Positions 33,846-42,980 of a DNA stretch of 64,000 nucleotides are shown one piece after another. Source of the stretch: Hygrophila difformis (taxonomy: Eukaryota > Streptophyta > Magnoliopsida > Lamiales > Acanthaceae); contig JAOANR010000014.1 of the NCBI GenBank assembly GCA_030278955.1, forward strand, positions 18,168,068 through 18,232,067, written 5' to 3'. The notes under the pieces are model-generated. The model saw nothing but the letters and a program-made list of their open reading frames with translations. It did not search any database and was not told where the DNA came from. The position numbers and the translations under genes were made by a program. Each line of letters begins with the position of its first letter. Position 1 is the stretch's first letter.

Positions 33846-34444
33846 TGGCCCTATAAGTCTATTATTCGAACCATATGAATGAAAATTGAATTGTCGAATT
33901 ATTGGTCATTTTCTATTTCGTTTAATTTTATTTATATTAATATATGAATTGTGATAATTAAGTTATTCCCAATTGGGAAGAAAAATTATTATATTTTCAT
34001 TAAGTTTATGCATCTCGATCGGTAGCCTTTATATCTATGTCAACTACGATATCAAAGTACAATTTTTTTTTAAATAAAGAAAAATTACATTTACAACATT
34101 TTTAATATTCAAATTCTTAAGAGAAATTATATTTTCGTGTTTGATAAAAGGATCAAATTTTTACACAAGGTTTTTTATAATGTTGTGGCATCACGTCAAA
34201 TAAGACATTTGGATTTTAAAATTTTTTCTGTTAAAGAATGATAAACGTCGTGCAAACCAATCAACATTTAATGCTTAATTGTAGAAACATTACAAATATT
34301 TTTAATTTAATAAAATTTTATTTAAATTATATAAAATAATAATTAAAATTTTATAATAATTATACTGTGATGTAATAATAATATTAATTATATAATAATT
34401 TTAAAATTAACATAAGTTTATTACTTTTTTAATTTTACATCCAC
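33846..34444. other. AT-rich stretch without a gene
   Basis: I see no ORF. It is probably the 3' non-coding part of the Helitron ending at 34470. Confidence 0.4.
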
Positions 34445-34470
34445 GCGCATCGCGCGGGCGGGTGTTCTAG
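34445..34470 (+). mobile_element. Helitron 3' terminus
   Basis: The hairpin-forming GCGCATCGCGCGGGCGGGTG is followed by TT and CTAG (34467-34470), and the next base is T. Orientation matches the helicase debris upstream. The 5' terminus was not identified. Confidence 0.65.
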
Positions 34471-35543
34471 TAATGGAAATACTAATACCATTGTCTTGAG
34501 AGATGTTAATATAAAATTTATTTAATTATTATAAGTTTTTTTTAATTCTAATAAATTATAAAATACTGAGTTTATACTATAACTTTAAAATTGAATATAC
34601 AATTTTAAATTGATCTATTTTAAATATATTATTGAAATAGTTCATGCTTTTGATATCCACTAATTTTAAAATACCCTTCAATTCCCTTGAAGTTTCGGGA
34701 CAATGAGTTTCCATATCAAGATAGTTCATGATTAGTTTTTTTCTTTTATTTTTTCTTCATGTAGTCAAATGTTCATAATAAAATTGATGCAAATACTTAA
34801 AATCTCTTGAAGATGTAAAATTGTAGGTAAATGTTCAATATTTTATGTAAGGTTGATTACATTGCATTGTAACTTGGACATCTAATTATTTTTGGTAGAC
34901 TGATTAAAAGTGCCTTGACAACGCATGTTCTTTTCATAAAAATAATCCAATACAATATTAATTTTCTATTCTATATTAATCAAGTTCCAATTAACCGAAT
35001 ATTCTGTAATTCTTTGTAATTCTTAGGTTGTATTGAAAATTTTAGATTTCAATTTCAAACAAATTTAAATTTTGCCTTGCGTTATTTTTAATATTTAATA
35101 TTAAATTATTTGTATTATGTATATTAATAGTTTAAATATGATTTTTTTTTCCTGGATGCTTTGATTGATTCCACACTAATGAATTTACTAATTGACAGAT
35201 ACTTTGTTGTGAGATTTTTTGCTGTTACCAATAGGGAAGTCATGTGTAGCCATTTTTTAAATATTACTATGAAACTGCATTATAATATTAACAATGTTTT
35301 TTAAAATTAAAAATCTTAATGAAAGGGGCATCATGCCGATCGTATTTCTTATGTCTCAACCTCAACGTGGTGTTTTCAGTAGTGGATACATAAGTATCAC
35401 TTTAATTTACAATAGAATGTATGTTTGGTTTCACAAGTAATGATACTTTTATATCACTAATTTTAAACTATAAAATTTATCTATACTAAGATTTATTATA
35501 ATTTTTGTTTTTTTTTTATTATTCTATTGATGAAAATATCTTG
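34471..35543. other. AT-rich stretch without a gene
   Basis: No gene or RNA is supported. It is probably the interior of the Helitron that ends at 35578, but no helicase or Rep sequence is visible. Confidence 0.4.
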
Positions 35544-35578
35544 CCCGGTGCATCGCACGGGCGGGCATTACTAGCTAG
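35544..35578 (+). mobile_element. Helitron 3' terminus
   Basis: The hairpin CCCGGTGCATCGCACGGG is followed by CGGGCATTA and CTAGCTAG, ending at 35578 (or 35574) before T or CT. It is the same terminal family as those at 13113 and 34470, which indicates related Helitrons. Only about 295 bp separate it from the opposite-strand Helitron end at 35873. Confidence 0.65.
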
Positions 35579-35670
35579 TAAGTAGTACATGCATATAGTA
35601 TTGAAATTGGAAGAGTCTATATGCATGGAAAAGTGGTACATGCATAATCATTCTTCTCTTGATTATAATT

Positions 35671-35683
35671 TTTTTTTGAAGAG
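35671..35683 (-). mobile_element. 13-bp micro-insertion with 14-bp target duplication
   Basis: TCTTGATTATAATT is present at 35657-35670 and 35684-35697. The insert on the minus strand is CTCTTC followed by an A-run. It has the form of a minimal retroinsertion, though templated repair could give a similar result. Confidence 0.55.
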
Positions 35684-36021
35684 TCTTGATTATAATTAAA
35701 TATATAGATGCAAATCATATTTTCTACGAGGAAAAATATCTATAATAACATATTTTTCAGTGAATTTATAATATGCTTTCCCACAATTATTTGTCGATTA
35801 TTTGATTCCATATTAAAACTAATATCACTAACTACGTATTTTTTTAGGCTCTCATCGAAATTTTAAAGAAGACTAGCAAGTAACCCGTCGAGACTCGACG
35901 GACATAATTATATATTTTATATAATATACATACTTATATTGTATAAAATAATAAAAAATTATATTTTGAGTAATGAAAAATATGTAATAATTTTATATCT
36001 ATTTGAAAGATGATGTATATA

Positions 36022-36067
36022 TACCCCTTTGCCGACGCTTCAGCGTCACTTGTTACCCAAAAAAAAA
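36022..36067 (+). mobile_element. 46-bp micro-retroinsertion with 17-bp target duplication
   Basis: GAAAGATGATGTATATA occurs perfectly at 36005-36021 and 36068-36084. The insert carries a small hairpin (GACGCTTCAGCGTC), then ACTTGTTACCC and an A-run. It looks like the 3' tail of a LINE or SINE whose 3' end forms a stem-loop. Confidence 0.8.
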
Positions 36068-36118
36068 GAAAGATGATGTATATAATAATATAATTTAACG
36101 ATTTTTAAAACTAACTAA

Positions 36119-36412
36119 GAGGGTGTTTGGATATGCGTTTTGAAAAGTGCTGTAGCATTTAGAAAATGGATAGTCGGATAATTAACAAAACGTGCTATAG
36201 AAAATTAAGTGTTTGGATGAGCTTATGATGTTTCAAATTGCATTTTTTTTGCAGCACCAAAATATAGCTGCATGAAAATAGTTTTTCATTCCCTCATAAT
36301 GCAAATAATATATTATTAGAAGTTAGTACACAAACATGATTAACTAATTATTTGCATTTTGCAAACGCAATAATCAGATAATCTATCCCAAAACACACAA
36401 ACAAACACCCTC
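36119..36412. mobile_element. Tourist-like MITE (294 bp)
   Basis: The ends GAGGGTGTTTGGATATGCG and (reverse complement) GAGGGTGTTTGTTTGTGTG are inverted repeats flanked by TAA at 36116-36118 and 36413-36415. It has no coding capacity. It is nested in the Helitron 35873-40092. Confidence 0.88.
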
Positions 36413-36515
36413 TAAGAAATTATATTATACCGTCTTCTTTAGCTTCTGTAGCTTATCCAGTACAAACCTAACAAATCAATAAAAATAATTTTATTATTTA
36501 ATTTGAAATTTAAAT

Positions 36516-36842
36516 TTAAATAAAACAAAATTGAAATATAAGTATTAAGCATAAGATGAAAAATTCCCTCACAAAAATTTCATTCCTGAAAATCTCATTG
36601 GTATGGGCTAATATAATACTATCTTTAAAAATGTCTGAATTTGAAGTGGTGCAATTTATATTTGTATATGTAATCTTAAAAATTGTCCCTATAGGATCAC
36701 CCGTATAATTTATAAGAATATCATACGGAAATGTCACATGTGATTGTAGATCATCAAAATCAATACCGGCCTTACCATCACCTACATCGAGTATCCATTT
36801 TGCAAATTTTCTATCATATATAAATTTTATTGTAAACAACAT
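36516..36842 (-). pseudogene. Helitron helicase fragment (copy 1)
   Basis: The frame encodes FAKWILDVGDGKAG, ...VTFPYDILINYTGDPIGTI and IILAHTNEI. This is the order seen in Helitron RepHel helicases (FAxWILxIGDG..., ...IPxxLLI..., RAILAPTNExVxxIN). It is short, has no flanking helicase motifs in frame and ends early, so it is a decayed fragment. A second copy lies at 37421-37690. Confidence 0.65.
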
Positions 36843-37420
36843 TTCTTATGATATCTTAAGTTAATCATTCTTAATTGCATATTAATACTTTGGGCCACAT
36901 CTTGCTAGTGACATGAAATATTCCAACATAACTGTTCGTAGCTAAAAGAGCTGATTTTGGAAGATAAAGTCAAACATTCTTTAAAGATTAGCATTAAATT
37001 TTGTTTATAATCATAGCAAAACAAACTACAAGTTGAAATTTTCTCATCTAAAATCGAATGAGTAATTTGGTTAAATCAGATAGGTTCATAATCATTCTAC
37101 CAATCAAGAATTTTTTATTTTCATATATTCCTGAAAATTAGTTTAACCTCAATAATATGGTTCCGAATCTTGGTTACTATCAACCTATTTACATTGTATA
37201 CTTTATTTGATGGATCTATATTCCTATAAGCATGACTATGCAACCCTAATTCAACTTTATTTCATGATTCGGTAATCCAGATTAATTAATCGTGTTTAGA
37301 TATTTCAGTGAAAATAATTCATTGGCATTATCTAAGCTTTCATCCTCTTGACAAATATTGTTAAGAACTGATATATATATATATATACACATTCTCATTT
37401 GCAGACATAAATTCCATGAT

Positions 37421-37690
37421 CTAATCGTTAATTGCATTAACAATCTCATTAATAGGGATTAGTATAGCAATATCTTTAAAAATATCTTGATTTGAAGTGG
37501 TGTAGTTTATATGTGTATAAGTACTCTCAACAATTGTTGCTATAGGATCTCCCGTAGAGTTTATAAAATTATCATCTATAAATGTCACATCTAATTGTAC
37601 ATCTCCAAGATTAATACCAGATTTATAAATTACCATCACCTACATGAAGAATTCATGTGCAAATTTCTGTCATATATAATTTTCATTGTA
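37421..37690 (-). pseudogene. Helitron helicase fragment (copy 2)
   Basis: 37421-37639 encodes SGINLGDVQLDVTFIDDNFI, STGDPIATIVESTYTHINYT and AILIPINEIVNAIND, the same helicase segment as copy 1. The non-coding flanks are also shared (36840-37130 matches 37670-37990), so a block of about 850 bp was tandemly duplicated inside the Helitron. Confidence 0.65.
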
Positions 37691-38724
37691 AACAACATTT
37701 CTTATAATATCTTGGGTTAATTCATCTTAATTACATATTAATACTTGGAGTTCTCTCTTTCTAGTGACACGATATATTGCAACGTATCACTAACATGGGT
37801 AAAACTGACTTTTTAAGATAGAGTCCAACATTCTTTAAAGATTGATGACATTGACTTTTTTTTTATAGTCATAATAAAACAAAATGCGAGTGACTTTTTT
37901 CCAATGAAATCGAATGAGGATTTTGGTTAATTCAGACGGGCTAATAATCATTCCACCAATCAAAATTTTTTATCCAAATAATGAGCTTTGTTTTAATGAG
38001 AAGAGATGTCAAATAATTTTCTAGGATAAGTTTTTTGCAGGTAGAATTCTCGTCACACTCTAATGGAATACAAAATCCAGAATATGCAGTCATACCTCTT
38101 GGAAGGAGTAGGGATGCTATTCCACTGGTGCTCCATGCAACACAATATTACTTCTCCCACGAAGGGCTAAATACAATGTTTTTTAGATAAATTAGTGATA
38201 AATGTCTTGTCAGTTCCACCACGTAAAGAAAAAGAATTAACCGTCATCACTATCAACTACATATATTATTTTAATATAAACATTCCTCTATTCATTAATC
38301 AACAAAGGTAATAGCTTAGCATGATCCACCTTCATTTCTTCCTTATTATAATATGTCTCTTCTAGTATCAATAGATTATTTGTTTCAGACGTTAAAACTT
38401 CATTCAGTACCGGCCTTCCAGAGAAACTTTTCAAATTTATGGAATTTGCAGCATTTAACCTTTCAGTTTCTAATAAAGCTATATTTATATTTGTTTTTCC
38501 ATTAACTGCAAATCTATTAAAATATAGATTAATGACGTATTTCTTAGAAAATAGATTAAAAAAGATTAAATTTTCCTTCTTTATTTATTAATGGATCTAT
38601 TCGTATCTTAATAACTCTTTATACACCCGATTCATTTATTTATAATATGCTTTACGAAAATAACTAATTTACTCTAAACTAATTATATATAGAATATGAA
38701 TTTTCAAAATTCTCTTAAAAATTA

Positions 38725-39044
38725 CTCCATCCGTCCCATTAATTCTTTCTCACTTTCGTCTTTGGTCCGTTCCATTCTAATTGTCTCATTCCCTTTTAGG
38801 AAATAATTAACTACAAACCTACTCCCATCACATCACAGTAATAAAATAAATATATTAAAATTTCAAACACACAACTATTATATCACACATAAATAAATCA
38901 ATTAACAATTCAAAACTCATTACAATCGCATCAAATAAATTCCTAATTTACCCCCACTTTAACACTAATCTACCCTTACATTAAATACTAACTATCCCAC
39001 ATAAAATAACGTGCCCAAAAGTTTTGATACGCTTTTAACGGGAG
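38725..39044. mobile_element. Stowaway MITE (320 bp)
   Basis: It begins CTCCATCCGTCCCATTAATT after TA and ends ...TTTTAACGGGAG before TA (39045-39046). Its interior matches both halves of the MITE that is split at 40569-49331, including AGGAAATAATTAACTACAAA and CACTTTAACACTAATCTACC. It serves as the uninterrupted reference copy. Confidence 0.88.
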
Positions 39045-40068
39045 TATAATTTTTTGTATTATTTTTAATATAATAAAATATAAATAAGATTTATACTGTT
39101 TAGTATATTTTTATATACAATTAGAATGATATAATTATAAAATATATTTTTTAACAATTAGCAACTATGTAATTGTATATTAATTTTAAGAGAAGAGACA
39201 TATTTTTGTAAAAACATGGCCTATATATACATTAATATGTGCAAATCTTTTCTATATATTCATTAATGTATCTTTTAATAATATAAATTTCATATATACA
39301 CTGCGAATTCAATATAAATTGCAAATTAAATATCTTTTAAAAATTAAAAATTGGGATTTCATATACACATTAATATATCTTTAATACGAATAAATAAATA
39401 TGATGTGCAATGTACATTTTGATTACATCATTTACCACACAAAAAAATATAACCAAAATTGTGACTAAACCTACACAAAATTATCGGCATTAGAATATGA
39501 TCATCATATTGAAAAATAAACGAAATATAATTCTTACTTGCCAGTGCAGAACCTCGTCCTAATAATCTTATGGTGCAAAAACTGAAAATGCATATTCATG
39601 TCATAATAATCATATGGTGTAAAAACTCAAAATTTATAAATAAATAATAAATGCAACAATAAACTTTAAAATAAATAAATTCTGAATAATAAAATATAAA
39701 ATAGATAAAATAAAAAATATAAAATTTCAAATTTTATCTTTCAAATCTTTTTAAAAGTGAATAAATCTCTAATGAATAAATACATAAATAAACACAAAAA
39801 TCTAACATTAGTAAATTTAAAAATGAAAAATAAATAGATAAAATAAAAGTTTCAAATTTTAAATTTTATATCTTTCAAATATATTTAAAAGTGAAGATTC
39901 TGAGAATTCCATATAAATTGGAAATTCCATATATTTCAAAAACTGAAAATCTTTTATGAATAAATAAATAAATGCGAAAATCAAAATTAATAAATTAAAA
40001 ATGCAAAAATCTAGAAAATTAGAAGTTGAAAATGAAGACACCACATTAAATTTAGGATAGGTTGTTCA
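39045..40068. other. AT-rich Helitron interior without a gene
   Basis: I see only short low-complexity frames, and degenerate repeats around AATAAATAAATA and TCAAATTTTA (39650-40020). There is no evidence for a coding sequence. Confidence 0.5.
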
Positions 40069-40745
40069 CTAATGCTTTTATATATATATAGATTAAAAAA
40101 AAAAACTGATTATAGAATGAAGACGTGTTATGTCGCTTTAATAAATTAATTTAATAATTTGTTCATAGATTACATGCATAAAATTACATTTTATCAAATA
40201 AAACCTAGATCTACAAATTAAAAACCCACTAAAGTTTACAAGACCAAATTGGCAATATTACACCATCATACCAATTACCAACCATGCATAAATGAAAAGA
40301 CTATAATCCAATTTTCCAACCTAAATCTATGTTTACAGAAATACAAATTATATTCAACTAAATCTTAAAAATTAAATGATAGAAATGCAATAATGGCATA
40401 TTCTAGATAATTTATATATGCCTTTTACGCCTGATTCTATATATATGTCGTCGGCTCGTTTCAAAACCTTCGGAATTGCTGTTGTCCTGTGCAAGAATTG
40501 CCTGCCCTAACTCTTTCTCTTGCCTGTGTGTGAACTGCGCTATTCAGCTATAGTTTGAGAAAAACATACTCCCTCCGTCCCATTACGTCTCATTCCAATT
40601 GTCTCATTTCCCTTTCAGGAAATAATTAACTACAAACATACTCTCATCATATCACATCAATAAATAAATTTATTAATATTTTAAACACACATATTAATAA
40701 ATTTATTAATATTTTAAACACACAACTATCACATCACAAGAGAGG

Positions 40746-42938
40746 ATGTTAGAGAGAGGGGAGAGCAGCGGAGTGCAAGGAGGAGGGTCGAAGGGTTTCC
40801 GGCCAGGAGCGAGAGGAGATGTGAGGAGAGGCGAAAGCTCGGGGGTGCATGGGGTTAGGAACACGAGAAGGGATGGAGTTGGAATGGCTTGGAGACAGGT
40901 CCAAGACGGTAGGTCTGAGGGTAACAGAGAGAACAACGTCAGGAAAGCTCTCCCAAGCATCTTTGTGGGCAACATTCCGGTGGAAATCACAGTTAAATAC
41001 CTATTTAGTGTGTTTGACAAAGTTGCAAAGGTTAGCGCATGGTTCTTCCCCTCGAGAAGATGGAGGGAGAAGGGTGTTAAATTCGGTTTTTTTAGGTTTT
41101 TCCGAAAAGAAGACGTTGAGCTCATCATTCAAAAGCTTAATGGTATGGAATGTCTGGGAAGAAAATTGAGAGTAGCACGGGCAGTCCCCAGCTACAAGGG
41201 TTCCAGTGTTGCTTCAGGGCATGCATTGAAGGGTAAGATAGGGAGCCATAAGGTTTCAGAGACATATGCAGGATGGACTGGGAATCTTCAGGCAGGGGGA
41301 AGGGTAGGTTGGAGAGACAGTCGGACGTTTGCCGATGTGTTACGAGGGAAGAAGGTTAATATAAAGAAGGATGAAGAGGTGCATCTGGACGTGGGAGGAC
41401 AAGAAGTGGAATGGCTACACCGATCGGCTGTTATCGAGGTGGTCAAGTTGGATGTCCTTATTGAATACCAGAATTGGCTATACAAGGAATTCAGCGGCTG
41501 TGAAGATGTTAGATATGGGGGTGGCCACTGCTTGATCGCCACATTTGGTAATGCGACAGAAAGAAATGGGTTTATAACGGACCAAAGAGACAAAAAGTTC
41601 CTGGTTAGCAAGAGAAACTGGGAAGCCGGGGTGGAGGAGAGAAAGGTTTTAGTATGGGTATACATGTTCGGACTTCCATTTAATGCATGGAACATGGAGA
41701 ATTTCAAACGTGTGGCAGATGGATGGGGATCGATCGTCTCTATCGATGGAGAAACGCTAGCTATGAAAAGGTTGGACCGAGCGCGCATGCTTATAGAAAT
41801 CCAGGAGGGCTGCATAATACCTTCGATAATCAAAATTCGAACCGAAGAGAGGTCGTCATGGGTGCGCATTACAGCAAATTTTAATGAACATGTGGTGGTG
41901 GAGGATACTGCATGGGTGGATGATAACCAAAATACTAAGGATTCCAGATTTCAACCGGAGGTGCCATCGAGGGCGAGGTCACCGGAATCACCAAGGACGG
42001 GGGTGGACGTTAGTCCCGGGACTAAGGAGTATGGGGAAGTGGGACAGATTATGCTCACGATGTCTAGGGGAGATCAAAAGTTGGGAGAGGCGGCTGGCTG
42101 CAACAGCGCAATAATAAGGGAGGAAGGGTTATTACCACAAACAGCTGTTGAGAGAGAAGAAGATAGCCTATCCGAGACATTAATTGCTACTGGGCCTATT
42201 TTGAATGGGCCAAATGAAATTCAATTTACTAAAGTGGATGGTAATATGGACGAAAACCGAGTAACTGGGGCGAATGGGACTGAGGTGGGTGGTAAGGTTT
42301 TCAAGGGTGTAGATTGGGCTGAGGAATTAGTGGGCCAGTATTCTAATGAGGACATTTATAATGTGGAAAGGCTAGCCTATAATGGGATAGATGAGCACGA
42401 TACAAATCCTGTAAACTGTAAGGACACTCCCACAGAGAAGAATTGGGGCGACCGAATAGATTCAAGGGGGTCGACCGAGTTGGAGGTGATAGAGGAATTG
42501 CCGGGCGAAGGAGAGGAGCTGGACCGGAACAGGGATGTATTGGCCTATAAGAATCTCGAAGAGAAGGCGGGAGATCCGGGGGTGGAATTGGAGGCAATTT
42601 CAGCGAGTCAGAAGGAATTTATTATGGTTGAAGAAGCTTTGTCTAGGTTAATATCTGGGAGAAAGGGGTCACGGGGCAGGGGTCGTAAAAGGGGCGGGAG
42701 GTCAGGGTGCGTGGGGAAATCCAGGGGTTATAAGGGATGCACCATATCGAGAAATTTGGGGGATGATTTTGCCAATTTGCAATTCATGACAGCTCGTTTG
42801 AAAGAAGGGGTGCGGTTGATCGATTTTATAGAGGCCGATGAAACGCTGGATCTTGCCGAACGATTGGGACTGGGCTGCGCCACGGGAAAGGAGGTGGCGG
42901 TGATGAGAATCTGCAAAGGATTGGTCCGAGAGCAGTGA
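40746..42938 (+). CDS. LINE ORF1 protein with RRM and DUF4283-like domain
   Basis: This intact 730-codon ORF encodes the RNA-binding first protein of the LINE. An RRM spans about residues 68-147, with RNP2 SIFVGNIP (71-78) and RNP1 KFGFFRFF (112-119). A DUF4283-like region follows at about 225-390 (RSAVIEVVKLDVLIEYQNWL ... VWVYMFGLPFNAWNMENFKR). The C-terminal half is acidic and low-complexity, then a basic Gly/Arg patch (GSRGRGRKRGGRSG, about 640) and a conserved tail (DDFANLQFMTARLKEGVRLI). No CCHC knuckle is seen; the RRM may substitute for it. ORF2 begins 42 bp after the stop, so ORF2 is probably translated by reinitiation or a similar mechanism (inference). Membership in LINE ORF1 is clear. 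Confidence 0.9.
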   Translation: MLERGESSGVQGGGSKGFRPGARGDVRRGESSGVHGVRNTRRDGVGMAWRQVQDGRSEGNRENNVRKALPSIFVGNIPVEITVKYLFSVFDKVAKVSAWFFPSRRWREKGVKFGFFRFFRKEDVELIIQKLNGMECLGRKLRVARAVPSYKGSSVASGHALKGKIGSHKVSETYAGWTGNLQAGGRVGWRDSRTFADVLRGKKVNIKKDEEVHLDVGGQEVEWLHRSAVIEVVKLDVLIEYQNWLYKEFSGCEDVRYGGGHCLIATFGNATERNGFITDQRDKKFLVSKRNWEAGVEERKVLVWVYMFGLPFNAWNMENFKRVADGWGSIVSIDGETLAMKRLDRARMLIEIQEGCIIPSIIKIRTEERSSWVRITANFNEHVVVEDTAWVDDNQNTKDSRFQPEVPSRARSPESPRTGVDVSPGTKEYGEVGQIMLTMSRGDQKLGEAAGCNSAIIREEGLLPQTAVEREEDSLSETLIATGPILNGPNEIQFTKVDGNMDENRVTGANGTEVGGKVFKGVDWAEELVGQYSNEDIYNVERLAYNGIDEHDTNPVNCKDTPTEKNWGDRIDSRGSTELEVIEELPGEGEELDRNRDVLAYKNLEEKAGDPGVELEAISASQKEFIMVEEALSRLISGRKGSRGRGRKRGGRSGCVGKSRGYKGCTISRNLGDDFANLQFMTARLKEGVRLIDFIEADETLDLAERLGLGCATGKEVAVMRICKGLVREQ

Positions 42939-42980
42939 GCAAGAAGGGGTGCGGTCGGTTGGGTGTTTATAGTTTTAAGA

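Larger units (their letters stand above)
35873..40092 (-). mobile_element. Helitron with both termini (about 4.2 kb)
   Basis: Read on the minus strand the element starts TCTATATATATATAAAAGC at 40092, preceded by A. It ends with a perfect 8-bp-stem hairpin (CCGTCGAG/CTCGACGG at 35885-35901), GGTTACTTG and CTAG at 35876-35873, followed by T. A 5' TC, 3' hairpin, CTRR and insertion between A and T are the Helitron hallmarks. Inside are two decayed helicase fragments, a Tourist-like MITE and a Stowaway MITE. It has no intact Rep/helicase gene, so it depends on other copies. Confidence 0.75.

Noticed and set aside
39859..40044. Minus-strand frame rich in Phe, Ile and Leu
   Set aside because: Low-complexity AT-rich DNA inside the Helitron; no domain.
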